This document shows, piece after piece, positions 26,761-35,572 of a DNA stretch of 64,000 bases. Within the stretch, counting starts at the first letter, position 1. The number at the start of each line of letters is the position of its first letter. The notes under the pieces were generated by a model that was not told the DNA's origin, ran no database searches, and saw only the letters and a program-made list of their open reading frames with translations. Made by a program: the position numbers and the translations under genes. The DNA is from an uncultured Clostridia bacterium (GTDB taxonomy: Bacteria > Bacillota > Clostridia > Christensenellales > Aristaeellaceae), in NCBI GenBank assembly GCA_947166385.1, contig CAMVEB010000001.1, positions 292,649-356,648 on the forward strand, written 5' to 3'.

Positions 26761-28368
26761 GTGACCTCTTTGCGTAAAGCCGCGTTCTGGCTGGTTCTGG
26801 CGATGCTGCTGGCCGTCTGTGCCGTTGCCCTTGCCGATACGGAATATTCCCTCGCCCCCTGTCCCGGTTCCGTGACGCTGCGGGACAATAAAATCATCCT
26901 CACCCGGACGAATCTGGATGATCATGCCGACTATCTTGCCAAGCTCGGCACGTCGAAGGAATCCCTCCTGGAGGACTGGGAGGCCCGCGGCGTCGTGCTG
27001 CAGGCCTGGCTGGAGGAGACAAAGCGGAACACCCGCACCTGCCTGGAGATTTCCGTCAACGCTGATGGCGAAGCCCGCCGGTATTATGATGTTGTCAACA
27101 CAAAGGACCGGCGCCGGGATTACCTCAATGAGGTCAAGTCCTCCCCGGCCTATGCTGATGCCGGTTATTTCTTCACGGAGAAGGTCGACTGGCATCAGTA
27201 CAAAAACAAGAATTACGCCCTGCGCATGACCTACAAGCGCACAACGGATGCCGGGGTTTACTGGGGCCATATGATCAAGACCGTTGCCCGCGGATACACC
27301 GTAGTTCTGGACTACCGGGTCTATGACCGCGGGCTCAGCTCGGGCGACTACGGGGATCTGGCCCGCGCGGTGAATACCCTGGTCTTCACCGACGCTGTCG
27401 GTGAGATTCCGGCTGCCCCCGCCGCCTCCGCTGATCCTTCCGCGCCCACGGATTCCCCCGCCGCCGCGGCGACCGCCGCTTTCCTGCAGGTGACCGCGGA
27501 GCCTCCGGCAGAGACAAACTCCGATACCTTCTATGTGGAAGGCCGGACGGTTCCCGGGGCCAAGCTCATCGGTGTCCTGATGCGGATCAATTCCGCCACA
27601 CCCCTGAAGTTCTATGCCGACGCCAATGTGAAAACCGGTTCCTTCCGGATGAAAGTCACGATTCCCGAGGAGAACGTCTGGCTGATGACGCTCAATGTCG
27701 AGGTCAATGACAAGATCGTCACCGAGAAGGTTTTCAGCACCACTGTGTACAAAAAGACCATGATTCCCGTCGCCTTTGACGCGCCATTCCCCGAAGCGAT
27801 AACCGCGGATGAAACGGTGCTCAGCGGCACCACGGAGCGCGGGGTGACCGTCCAGTGCATCGTCACCAACGGCACCACCACCTTTGACAAGACCGTCCGC
27901 CCCAACGGCACCGGGCGCTTCTCCTTCAAGATTCCCACCTCTGTGGAGGCGGAATACGACGTGGCCGTCGTCTTCTCCAAACGGAACTTTGATACCAGCC
28001 GTTTCACCTTCCGCGGAACCCGGAATCTGACGCAGGATGAGCATATCGCCCGCATGAAGAGCCAGGCCCTCCGTCCTGGATACAACGTCCTGGTGAAAAG
28101 CCTGGACCAGTACATCGGCAAAACCCTGGGGTATTCGCTCTGGGTGACCGACATCCGGGATACCGGCAATGAATGGATTGTCACCACCGCCGGCACGAAG
28201 AACGGCGACGACTACCGGAACTTCATCATCTTCATGGCTGCCGAGGAACCGTCCTTCGCTGTCGGGGAGCAGCATTTCTTCTACGGCTCCTGTATCGGTT
28301 CCTACCAGATCCAGTCGGAGGAAGGAACGGAGTCCTACCCGGCCTGCGACCTGATCTACGCGGAATAA
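26761..28368 (+). CDS. Exported protein of unknown function
   Basis: About 535 residues. A signal peptide (RKAAFWLVLAMLLAVCAVAL then A) is followed by a globular region to about 220, an Ala/Pro-rich linker (about 221-255), then two beta-rich Ig-like modules of the FYVEGRTVPGAKL and VLSGTTERGVTV type, and a C-terminal domain. I do not recognise the first or last domain. The start is uncertain: GTG 26761 sits close behind GAAAGG, TTG 26770 and ATG 26740 are alternatives. Confidence 0.75.
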   Translation: MTSLRKAAFWLVLAMLLAVCAVALADTEYSLAPCPGSVTLRDNKIILTRTNLDDHADYLAKLGTSKESLLEDWEARGVVLQAWLEETKRNTRTCLEISVNADGEARRYYDVVNTKDRRRDYLNEVKSSPAYADAGYFFTEKVDWHQYKNKNYALRMTYKRTTDAGVYWGHMIKTVARGYTVVLDYRVYDRGLSSGDYGDLARAVNTLVFTDAVGEIPAAPAASADPSAPTDSPAAAATAAFLQVTAEPPAETNSDTFYVEGRTVPGAKLIGVLMRINSATPLKFYADANVKTGSFRMKVTIPEENVWLMTLNVEVNDKIVTEKVFSTTVYKKTMIPVAFDAPFPEAITADETVLSGTTERGVTVQCIVTNGTTTFDKTVRPNGTGRFSFKIPTSVEAEYDVAVVFSKRNFDTSRFTFRGTRNLTQDEHIARMKSQALRPGYNVLVKSLDQYIGKTLGYSLWVTDIRDTGNEWIVTTAGTKNGDDYRNFIIFMAAEEPSFAVGEQHFFYGSCIGSYQIQSEEGTESYPACDLIYAE

Positions 28369-28391
28369 ACCGAAATGAATCCTCCATGACA

Positions 28392-28423
28392 GAAACCGGC
28401 TTCATTCTTCTGAAGCCGGTTTC
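28392..28423. terminator. Bidirectional terminator between convergent genes
   Basis: Perfect 13-bp stem GAAACCGGCTTCA / TGAAGCCGGTTTC with a 6-nt loop, T-rich on the plus side. It overlaps the last codons of the endonuclease III gene. Confidence 0.8.
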
Positions 28424-29046
28424 TTGTTTCTGGCGTATTCGCACCATTCCTTCAGGCCGCATTCCGCACACAGCGGCCGCTGCGCCTTGCACACCCTGCG
28501 TCCGTGCCAGATCAGCCAGTGATGCGCCTGCCCCCATTTCTCCCGGGGAATCAGCCGCGTCATCTGGCGTTCTGTTTCCTCTACGGTATCCGCTTTGCAC
28601 AGGCCCAGCCGGTTGCTGACCCGGAAAACGTGCGTATCCACCGCGAATGCCGGAATCCCGAAGGCGTTGAAGAGCACCACGTTGGCCGTCTTCCGCCCGA
28701 CGCCGGGCAGCGCGGTCAGCTCTTCCATGGTATGCGGCACTTCCCCGCCGTGTTCGTCCCGGATGATCCGGCAGGCCGCGATGATGTTCCCCGCCTTGCT
28801 CCGGAACCCGCAGCTTTTCACCATCGGATACAGTTCCTCTTCCGCCGCCGCGGCCATGGCCGTTGCGTCCGGATACTGCGCAAACACCGCCGGCGTCACC
28901 TTGTTCACCTGTTTGTCCGTACACTGGGCGCTCAATATCGTCGCCACGAGCATTTCATAGGGATTGGAGAAAACCAGTTCCGCTTTCGCTTCCGGATACA
29001 GTTCCTCCAACCCGGCCAGGATCTTCTCCCTGTTCGCTTTTGTCAT
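28402..29046 (-). CDS. nth: Endonuclease III
   Basis: 214 residues. DNA N-glycosylase/AP lyase for oxidised pyrimidines. It has the helix-hairpin-helix LPGVGRKTANVV, catalytic Lys in SAQCTDKQVNK, catalytic Asp in VDTHVFR, and the 4Fe-4S cluster C-x6-C-x2-C-x5-C in CKAQRPLCAECGLKEWC. Its ATG overlaps the stop of the FolT gene (29043-29046), so the two are coupled. Confidence 0.95.
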   Translation of the reverse strand: MTKANREKILAGLEELYPEAKAELVFSNPYEMLVATILSAQCTDKQVNKVTPAVFAQYPDATAMAAAAEEELYPMVKSCGFRSKAGNIIAACRIIRDEHGGEVPHTMEELTALPGVGRKTANVVLFNAFGIPAFAVDTHVFRVSNRLGLCKADTVEETERQMTRLIPREKWGQAHHWLIWHGRRVCKAQRPLCAECGLKEWCEYARNKKPASEE

Positions 29047-30200
29047 GGGTTGTTTTCCTCATTCCACGTCATACTGATGTCCAGCCTGATCCGTTCTCCG
29101 ACGGAATACTCCTTTTTGCCGTCGTCATTCCTGATCGTACTCTTATCCGTCACAGCCGTTCCGGTGCCGATCCGGATCAGCGCGTCATCCTTCGCCGCCT
29201 TTGATTTGGAATAGCCGTTCAGCGTGTCCAGATTATACGGTTTCGCGCCTTCCTTTCCCGCTGCCGCCGCTGCTTCCGCTTCCGCGCGCTTCTCTTCAAA
29301 CTTTTTGGAGTCAATCCGGTAGATGGCCAGATCATAGGTCATTTCTCCGCTTCCGACCGTCGAGCGGGCGCTTTCGATAATCGTCACCGTTTCGTCGGCT
29401 TTCAGATTCGGCTGCTGCTCTGTGACCCACTCATTCATCTGCCTGTTCTTCTCAAGGCGTTCCGCGGCCGTATAGGAAGCGCTGAAGGACTTGTTGTTGT
29501 AATCATAAATGATATAGCCTGTCATGGAAGCCGCGCCGATCACGAACAGCGTGATCAGCAGAATGATATGCTTTTTCGTATAATCCAGATCCATCTTCCC
29601 CGTCACCCGGAACCCGGCCCTGGAAAGCGCCGGAATCATCGTCCGGAACACAATCATCAGGATCACGCCTTCTATGGGCAGCATGACGATATTCTTCACA
29701 ATGCGGACCCAGACGAAGGGCTGATAGGCGCTGGTGAAAAACAGCTCGTAATACCGGACCATAATCGGCTCTGTCAGCAGGATGTTCACAAACAGATTGA
29801 CGCAGAATTTGGAAAGGATCAGCCTGACCGGGGTGATATCCGTACTGTACAGGAAAAGGGCGAAGATCAGGGAGCCTGCCATTTCCAGGATGATAAACGG
29901 AAAAAAATACACGCCGCTCGGGGCAACCAGGTAGCCGAGCGTATCGGAAATCGCTCCGGAAAGCAGGGCCACCACCGGCCCGTATACCATGGATCCGAAG
30001 GCGTTTACAACAAACCCGAACGTGATATTCACATCCGCGGCAATCGGGATTTTCAGCGGTTTCATGGCGATCCGAAGCGCCAGAATCAGCGCCGCGAAAA
30101 CCAGCGACCGGGTATCCTTCAGCTCCGAAAACGCCTGGTGCCAGTAATCGGCGCTGAACGGCGTCCGGAAATACTTGCGCTGAAAAGTGTTTTTCTGCAT
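29043..30200 (-). CDS. folT: Folate ECF transporter S component with an extra C-terminal domain
   Basis: 385 residues. The first 190 have the ECF S-component fold: helices with LVFAALILALRIAMKPL, FGFVVNAFGSMVYGP and DTLGYLVAPSGVYFFPF. A THF riboswitch upstream supports folate as substrate. The second half is unusual: a further membrane helix (about 210-232) and an extracytoplasmic charged domain of about 150 residues with an Ala/Glu-rich helix, while typical FolT proteins have about 170-190 residues. The extra domain is unrecognised. No EcfA/EcfT genes are nearby, so it would use a shared energising module. Confidence 0.85.
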   Translation of the reverse strand: MQKNTFQRKYFRTPFSADYWHQAFSELKDTRSLVFAALILALRIAMKPLKIPIAADVNITFGFVVNAFGSMVYGPVVALLSGAISDTLGYLVAPSGVYFFPFIILEMAGSLIFALFLYSTDITPVRLILSKFCVNLFVNILLTEPIMVRYYELFFTSAYQPFVWVRIVKNIVMLPIEGVILMIVFRTMIPALSRAGFRVTGKMDLDYTKKHIILLITLFVIGAASMTGYIIYDYNNKSFSASYTAAERLEKNRQMNEWVTEQQPNLKADETVTIIESARSTVGSGEMTYDLAIYRIDSKKFEEKRAEAEAAAAAGKEGAKPYNLDTLNGYSKSKAAKDDALIRIGTGTAVTDKSTIRNDDGKKEYSVGERIRLDISMTWNEENNP

Positions 30201-30204
30201 GGAA

Positions 30205-30252
30205 AAAGCCTCCTTCCAATCATCTGTTAACCAGTTGATTCGCAGAGGCTTT
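30205..30252 (-). promoter_or_regulatory. SD-sequestering expression platform of the THF riboswitch
   Basis: AAAGCCTC (30252-30245) can pair with GAGGCTTT (30212-30205), which contains the AAGGAGG ribosome site of folT, 5-10 nt before its ATG. THF binding would favour this off-state, giving translational repression. Confidence 0.6.
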
Positions 30253-30261
30253 CCTGCCGAA

Positions 30262-30362
30262 AAGCAGCGGGATGCGCATTCCCCACCGCGCGGCTTACGC
30301 CGCTTCGTTCCATGACAACTCCCCGTCCATGGACACTTAACGCGGAAAACGCTACTCTGCCT
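30262..30362 (-). promoter_or_regulatory. THF riboswitch
   Basis: On the minus strand the conserved blocks of the tetrahydrofolate riboswitch appear in order: AGAGTAG, CGCGTTAAGTGTCC, a GGACGGG ... TTGTC stretch, GGAACGAAGC, GCGGTG and GCATCCCGCT. It lies about 60 nt upstream of the folate transporter gene. Confidence 0.92.
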
Positions 30363-30438
30363 TTACGAATCCTATGACGGAAGATCCGCCCGCCGGGGCT
30401 CCCGGCCCGCAGCGGAGGAATCTCCTTCCTGCCTGTTC

Positions 30439-31536
30439 TCAGCCTTTGGCCTGAATATATCCCTTGCGGCACAGCAGTTCCGCCGTCAGAATGCCGCCGC
30501 CGGCGGCGCCGCGGATCGTGTTATGGCTCAGGCACACAAACCGCCAGTCAAAAATCCGATCCTCCCGCAGCCGGCCGATGCTGACGCCAAACCCGTTCTG
30601 GAAATCCCGGTCCAGCCGCGTCTGCGGGCGGGACGGATCCTCAAAGTACTGCAGGAAGGGCTTCGGCGCGCTGGGCAGCTCCAGCCGCTGCGCCTCGGTC
30701 TCATAATGATTCCAGCGGTCCAGGATCTCTTCCTTCGTTACTTTCTTCGCAAAGTTCACGGAGACGGCCGCCATATGCCCGTCGCTGGCCGCGACCCGCA
30801 GGCACTGGGCGCTGATCACGGGCGCCGCGGCGTTCACGATGACTTTGCCGTTTCCTCTGTCTTCCAGATGGCCCCACAGCTTCAGCGGTTCGTTCTCGCT
30901 CTTCTCATCTTCCCCGCCGATATAGGGAATCACGTTGTCCACCATTTCCGGCCAGGTTTTGAAAGTCTTGCCGGCGCCGCTGATCGCCTGATAGGTGCAT
31001 ACGCTGACCTGCGTGGGCTCAAAGTCCAGCAACGGCGTCAGGGCGGGCACATAGCTCTGGATGGAGCAGTTCGGCTTCACCGCGATAAATCCGTATTGGC
31101 TGCCCAGGCGCTTCCGCTGGGTCTCAATCACTTCCAGATGGGCGGCATTGATCTCCGGCACCACCATCGGAACATCCTCGATGCCCCGGCAGGCACTGTT
31201 GTTGCTGACGATCGGAATCTCATGCTTCGCGTAGCTTTCTTCCAGCGCGCGAATCTCATCCTTTTTCATATCCACGGCGCAGAAGCAGAAATCCACCTTT
31301 TCGCCCACCGTTTCCAGATCGGACGCGTCCACAATCGTCATGTCCGCGGCGTAATCCGGAATCGGCCAGTCAAAAGCCCAGCGCTCGCCCACCGCTTCCC
31401 GGTAGGTTTTCCCCGCGCTCCGGGTGGATGCCGCCAGGCAGGTCACCTTAAACCAGGGATGATCCTTCAGCAGGGAAATAAAACGCTGCCCTACCATGCC
31501 GGTTGCGCCGATAATGCCTACGCGATACTGATTCAT
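30439..31536 (-). CDS. asd: Aspartate-semialdehyde dehydrogenase
   Basis: 365 residues, the archaeal/fungal-like long form. It reduces aspartyl phosphate to the semialdehyde for lysine, methionine and threonine. NADP motif GIIGATGMVGQRF, active-site Cys in KPNCSIQSY, catalytic His in SDGHMAAVSV. Start 31536 is preferred, 9 nt behind GGAGG; ATG 31545 is directly on the site. Confidence 0.93.
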   Translation of the reverse strand: MNQYRVGIIGATGMVGQRFISLLKDHPWFKVTCLAASTRSAGKTYREAVGERWAFDWPIPDYAADMTIVDASDLETVGEKVDFCFCAVDMKKDEIRALEESYAKHEIPIVSNNSACRGIEDVPMVVPEINAAHLEVIETQRKRLGSQYGFIAVKPNCSIQSYVPALTPLLDFEPTQVSVCTYQAISGAGKTFKTWPEMVDNVIPYIGGEDEKSENEPLKLWGHLEDRGNGKVIVNAAAPVISAQCLRVAASDGHMAAVSVNFAKKVTKEEILDRWNHYETEAQRLELPSAPKPFLQYFEDPSRPQTRLDRDFQNGFGVSIGRLREDRIFDWRFVCLSHNTIRGAAGGGILTAELLCRKGYIQAKG

Positions 31537-31610
31537 CTTCTTCATCCTCCCATGTAAGCAAAAAGCCCCTCCATCGGAGCGGCAGGCGGTTTCCCCGCTT
31601 TGCTTGATGC

Positions 31611-31639
31611 ATCTTATCATGAAGCGTTTCCCCTGTCAA
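31611..31639 (-). promoter_or_regulatory. Sigma-A promoter for asd
   Basis: TTGACA (31639-31634), a 17-nt spacer and TAAGAT (31616-31611) on the minus strand. Confidence 0.7.
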
Positions 31640-31779
31640 CTTTTCCGGCCTTTCCATACAAGCAAAAAACACACCCGTTCAGAGAAAAACAGGGAGGGCG
31701 AAGCGGCGGGATCGGAAGGATTCCGCCCCCGGCGTGTGGAAATCTAACATATCATGATTTCCCGGAGGAATACTGAGAT

Positions 31780-32490
31780 ATGAAAAAGCCATTCATTCAT
31801 TTTACATCCGGCAGGAAGAAAGCCACCGCTGCTCCTGCCCCTGCGACTGCTCCCGCCGCTGCCCCCGCTGCTGCCGCCGTCCCTGCTCCCGAGCGGGTGC
31901 GGGATAAGACAAGCCTGCAATTTATCATCCCGCTCGTTCTGTTCTATCTGATCTGCGGCATTCTCCTGATCTGGCTGGATTCCGTGGTCATCGATGTCGC
32001 GTCGTATGTGCTCTCGGTATTCCTCGGAGGATTCGGCATCTGGCTGCTGATCCGCTATATCCGGTCGGATACCGCTACGCGCGTCGCGAAAACGGATCTG
32101 GCCCTGGGCCTGGGCATGCTCTTCTGCGGCATTATGATCGCGTTTAATCCTGTCTACCTCAGCACCGTGTTTCCCGCCATCTGGGCGCTGTCCCTGATCT
32201 TCGGCGGGTTCCTGAAGATCCAGTTCGCCTTCGACGAAAAATGTGTTCAGATCAACCGCTGGTGGCTGATGCTGATCTTTGCGGCCGTTTCACTGGTGAT
32301 CGGCACGCTGGCTTTCCTCCGTCCGGCTTTCCTCGGGGAAAACCAGAACCTGATCATCGGCATCATGATGCTGGCGGAAGCCGTGCTGGATGTGGTCACC
32401 TTTATCCTGATCCATTCCGGCATGAAGAAAATGGGGATCACCCCGGTGAGCGCGCAGCCAGCTGCCGCTCCGCAGGAGGGAACGAAATGA
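31780..32490 (+). CDS. DUF308 (HdeD-like) membrane protein
   Basis: 236 residues. An Ala/Pro-rich cytoplasmic N-terminus (about 15-40, mostly A and P) precedes six predicted helices in the paired arrangement of DUF308, with LGLGMLFCGIMIAFNP in the middle. Function unknown; HdeD relates to acid stress in enterobacteria, which need not apply. Its TGA overlaps the ATG of the sirtuin gene (ATGA), so the two are made together. Confidence 0.75.
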   Translation: MKKPFIHFTSGRKKATAAPAPATAPAAAPAAAAVPAPERVRDKTSLQFIIPLVLFYLICGILLIWLDSVVIDVASYVLSVFLGGFGIWLLIRYIRSDTATRVAKTDLALGLGMLFCGIMIAFNPVYLSTVFPAIWALSLIFGGFLKIQFAFDEKCVQINRWWLMLIFAAVSLVIGTLAFLRPAFLGENQNLIIGIMMLAEAVLDVVTFILIHSGMKKMGITPVSAQPAAAPQEGTK

Positions 32491-33203
32491 GAAATGAAGC
32501 TTTGCAGCAGCTGGTCGACCAGGCGCAGCGCATCGTCTTCTTTGGCGGTGCCGGCGTTTCCACGGAGAGCGGCATCCCCGATTTCCGCAGCGTGGACGGG
32601 CTTTATCACCAGAAATATGATTATCCCCCGGAGCAGATTCTTTCCCACACCTTCTTTGTCCGCCGCCCGGAGGAGTTTTTCCGCTTCTACCGGGATAAAA
32701 TGCTTCCCCTGGACGCGAAACCCAACGCGGCTCATCTGAAGCTGGCCCAGTGGGAGAAGGAAGGAAAGCTGATCGGCGTCGTCACCCAGAACATCGACGG
32801 GCTCCACCAGGCCGCCGGCTCGAAGAAGGTTTTCGAGCTCCACGGCAGCATTCACCGCAACTACTGCCAGCAGTGCGGCAAATTCTATCCCCCGGAGTAT
32901 ATCCGGGACAGCCGGGACGAGGTTCCCCGCTGCTCCTGCGGCGGCCGGATCAAGCCCGATGTGGTCCTGTATGAGGAAGGGCTCGACAATGACGTCGTCT
33001 CCGGCGCGGTAAATGCCATTTCCAAGGCGGATCTGATGATCGTCGCCGGCACCAGCCTCACCGTCTATCCCGCCGCCGGCCTGCTGCGGTATTTCCGGGG
33101 GGCCCACCTGGTCCTCATCAACCGGGACGCCACCCCCATGGACAGTGAGTGCGACCTGGTTCTGCATGAAAAGGTCGGCGAGGTGCTGGGCGCTCTGGCT
33201 TGA
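32487..33203 (+). CDS. Sir2-family NAD-dependent protein deacylase
   Basis: 238 residues. NAD pocket GGAGVSTESGIPDFR, TQNIDGLH, catalytic His in ELHGS, zinc cysteines in CQQC and CSCG (second pair C-x-C rather than C-x2-C), and GTSLTVYPAA. This is the canonical protein-deacetylase layout and not the zinc-free SIR2 of anti-phage systems. Start 32487 gives a 4-nt overlap with the DUF308 gene. It precedes the stator operon but that has its own promoter. Confidence 0.93.
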   Translation: MRNEALQQLVDQAQRIVFFGGAGVSTESGIPDFRSVDGLYHQKYDYPPEQILSHTFFVRRPEEFFRFYRDKMLPLDAKPNAAHLKLAQWEKEGKLIGVVTQNIDGLHQAAGSKKVFELHGSIHRNYCQQCGKFYPPEYIRDSRDEVPRCSCGGRIKPDVVLYEEGLDNDVVSGAVNAISKADLMIVAGTSLTVYPAAGLLRYFRGAHLVLINRDATPMDSECDLVLHEKVGEVLGALA

Positions 33204-33223
33204 TTTGTTAAAGAAATGTTTCA

Positions 33224-33252
33224 TTTACATTTCAATTCCAAAATGATATAAT
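33224..33252 (+). promoter_or_regulatory. Sigma-A promoter of the stator-like operon
   Basis: TTTACA (33224-33229), a 17-nt spacer and TATAAT (33247-33252), 36 nt before the GTG start. The surrounding 60 bp are markedly AT-rich. Confidence 0.8.
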
Positions 33253-33287
33253 GACGTATCTATTCGAATGAAGGAGGCGTGTACATC

Positions 33288-34568
33288 GTGCCTGATTTTT
33301 CGAAAGTGACGGAGATCCTGCCCGATCTGGCAGACTATCTCGTTTATTCAGCCATCGCGATCGTAACGCTGATCGGCCTGTTTAAGTGTCTCCTTCCCCT
33401 GTGGAGGACGACTTCCGCCCTGCGCCGGGCGATTTCCCGCCTCCAGGCCGAAGCCGGCCAGTCTCCCGACAAGCCTGTCTGGCAGCATGCCGGCTTTGTG
33501 GGCAAGCGGCTGCGCGGCACCTGGCTGCGCTTCCTGCAGAACGCAGAGCAGCTGGACCGCCGCGGCCTCCCCACCAATGTGGAGGATTACATCAATGACG
33601 ACACCGTCACCCACGGCCCCGGCAACGCGACCCTGGCAGAGCTGATCCCCAATCTGCTCACCTCTCTCGGTATCCTGGGCACCTTCATGGGGCTGTCCCG
33701 CGGGCTCTCCTCCCTCAACTTTGCCGATTCCGCCCAGCTGGTTCAGGGCATCCCAAACCTGCTGGAAGGGATGCGTTTTGCCTTCGGCACCTCTGTGGCC
33801 GGCATCAGCTGCAGCATCATTTTCAACATGCTCAACCGGATCTCCCAGGGCTCCAGCTACCGGGCGATCGATGATTTCGTCACTTCCTTCACCCAGCTGG
33901 CGATGTCCCGGCCGCTGGACAATGATGTCCAGATGATTATCCAGAACCAGGACCGCAATTTCATGCTCCAGGGCATCAACGAAACGCTGGTGGACCGCCT
34001 GGCCGAGAACGTGGGCCGCAGCATCACCCGCGCGATGACGCCCGTGTCCGACTCGATGGACCGGTTCATCATCGGCGCCACCCGCAACCAGATCGACGGG
34101 GTCAACCGCATTGTCGCGCGCTTCCTGGATGAAATGGACCGGAGCATGGGCAATCAGTTCTCCGCCATGGCCACCGCGATGGACGCCGTTACCCAGAACC
34201 AGATCATCGCCGCCCGCCAGAGCGGGGAAACCGTCGCCTCCGCCCAGGGAATCGTGGAAAACGCCCGCGCCCTGCAGGAGATGACGAACCATATTCTCGA
34301 CAAATTCGACACCTATATGGCGCAGATCAACGAGGTCCGGGAACGGGATGAAAACTTCGAGGCCCGCTCCGCGGAAATGCTCACCCAGCTCCGGCAGGAG
34401 AACAAGGAGCTGGCTGCCCTGCTGCAGTCCCTGGCAGCGCGGATCGAAGCCCTGACGGCGGACAGCGGCGAGGCCTCCCTCCGGGAGATCCACGCCATCC
34501 TGACCTCCATGGAAGATAACGTTGCCTCCATCTCGTCCACCCTGGTCACCCTGGCGAAGGAGGAATAA
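33288..34568 (+). CDS. MotA/TolQ/ExbB-type channel protein (ZorA-like) with long coiled-coil tail
   Basis: 426 residues. One membrane helix near 12-35, then a cytoplasmic stretch. Two conserved pore helices follow: LIPNLLTSLGILGTFMGLSR (about 110-130) and MRFAFGTSVAGISCSIIFNM (about 160-180), matching the TolQ/ZorA pattern. The remaining 240 residues are a Gln/Glu/Asp-rich helical cytoplasmic tail, as in ZorA and unlike short ExbB. It should form a pentameric proton or sodium channel around the product of the next gene. Start GTG 33288 lies 10 nt behind GGAGG; GTG 33279 is too close. No ZorC/D/E genes follow, so the Zorya label is only structural. Confidence 0.8.
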   Translation: MPDFSKVTEILPDLADYLVYSAIAIVTLIGLFKCLLPLWRTTSALRRAISRLQAEAGQSPDKPVWQHAGFVGKRLRGTWLRFLQNAEQLDRRGLPTNVEDYINDDTVTHGPGNATLAELIPNLLTSLGILGTFMGLSRGLSSLNFADSAQLVQGIPNLLEGMRFAFGTSVAGISCSIIFNMLNRISQGSSYRAIDDFVTSFTQLAMSRPLDNDVQMIIQNQDRNFMLQGINETLVDRLAENVGRSITRAMTPVSDSMDRFIIGATRNQIDGVNRIVARFLDEMDRSMGNQFSAMATAMDAVTQNQIIAARQSGETVASAQGIVENARALQEMTNHILDKFDTYMAQINEVRERDENFEARSAEMLTQLRQENKELAALLQSLAARIEALTADSGEASLREIHAILTSMEDNVASISSTLVTLAKEE

Positions 34569-34570
34569 TC

Positions 34571-35551
34571 ATGGCGCGTCAGAGGATTCACAACCAGCGC
34601 GCCTCCCGCGGCGGCCAAGGCGGCGCCAGCTGGATCAGCTATTCCGATATGATGGCGGCCCTGCTCCTGATCTTTGTGCTGATCCTGGCCTACAGCCTGT
34701 ATCAGTATTTCACGATGCTCGAAACCAAAACCCGCGAGCTGGACCAGCAGACCATCGCCCTGAACCTGGCCCAGTCCCAGCTGGATGAGAAGGAGAAAAC
34801 CCTGATCATCATCCAGGCGGATCTCGATGAGATGCAGGATACCCTGAGTGCCAAGGAATCCGAGCTCAACGCCACCCAGGCCATCCTGATCACTCGCGAG
34901 GAGGAACTGGCCTCCCTGCAGGCCGCGCTGTCGCTGAAGCAGAAGGACCTGGATTCCGCCACGCAGCGCCTGGCGGAACAGCAGGAAGCATTGAACTCCC
35001 AGGCCCGCCGGATCGATGACCTCATCGGCATCCGGACCACGATGATCCGGGATCTGTCGACCTCCCTCGCCCTGGCCAACATGAAGGCAACGGTCGACCC
35101 GAACAACGGCGATATCGTCCTGGACTCCTCGGTCTTCTTCGAGACCGGCAAATCCACCATCAAGGAGGAAGGCCAGGAGCTGCTCAACCGTTTTATTCCG
35201 GTATATCTCGATGTTCTCCTCCGGGAGGAATACGCCGACTACCTCGGCGAGATCATCATCGAAGGGCATACCGATTCCCAGGGAACCTATGAGAGCAACC
35301 TGAAGCTCAGCCAGGACCGCGCCCTGCAGGTCGCCCTGTACTGCCTGCGGATGCCGTCCTTGACCCGGGATCAGAAACAGAAACTCCAGCAGATCCTGAC
35401 CGCCAAGGGGCGCAGCTATTCCGACCTGATCCTGGATGAGAACGGCCGGGAAGACGCCGACGCGTCCCGCCGTGTGGAGTTCAAATTCAGCCTGAAGGAT
35501 TCCGAAATGATCGAGGAAATGAACCGGATCCTGTCCAACCAGGAAGAGTAA
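34571..35551 (+). CDS. MotB/ZorB-like OmpA-domain stator protein
   Basis: 326 residues. A basic N-terminus, then one membrane helix preceded by the ion-binding Asp in ISYSDMMAALLLIFVLIL. A long coiled coil (about 50-165) follows and then an OmpA/MotB peptidoglycan-binding domain (about 175-310: FFETGKSTIKEEG, IIIEGHTDSQGTYESNLKLS, and RRVEF). Two nt downstream of the ZorA-like gene. MotB and ZorB share this order. The coiled coil is longer than in MotB, as needed to span a thick wall. Confidence 0.85.
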   Translation: MARQRIHNQRASRGGQGGASWISYSDMMAALLLIFVLILAYSLYQYFTMLETKTRELDQQTIALNLAQSQLDEKEKTLIIIQADLDEMQDTLSAKESELNATQAILITREEELASLQAALSLKQKDLDSATQRLAEQQEALNSQARRIDDLIGIRTTMIRDLSTSLALANMKATVDPNNGDIVLDSSVFFETGKSTIKEEGQELLNRFIPVYLDVLLREEYADYLGEIIIEGHTDSQGTYESNLKLSQDRALQVALYCLRMPSLTRDQKQKLQQILTAKGRSYSDLILDENGREDADASRRVEFKFSLKDSEMIEEMNRILSNQEE

Positions 35552-35572
35552 ACGAATGGAGGATGTCCCGCC

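Noticed and set aside
32487..33203. SIR2-type NADase defence effector
   Set aside because: The zinc ribbon and all motifs of a normal sirtuin deacylase are present, so there is no sign of the defence-type domain.
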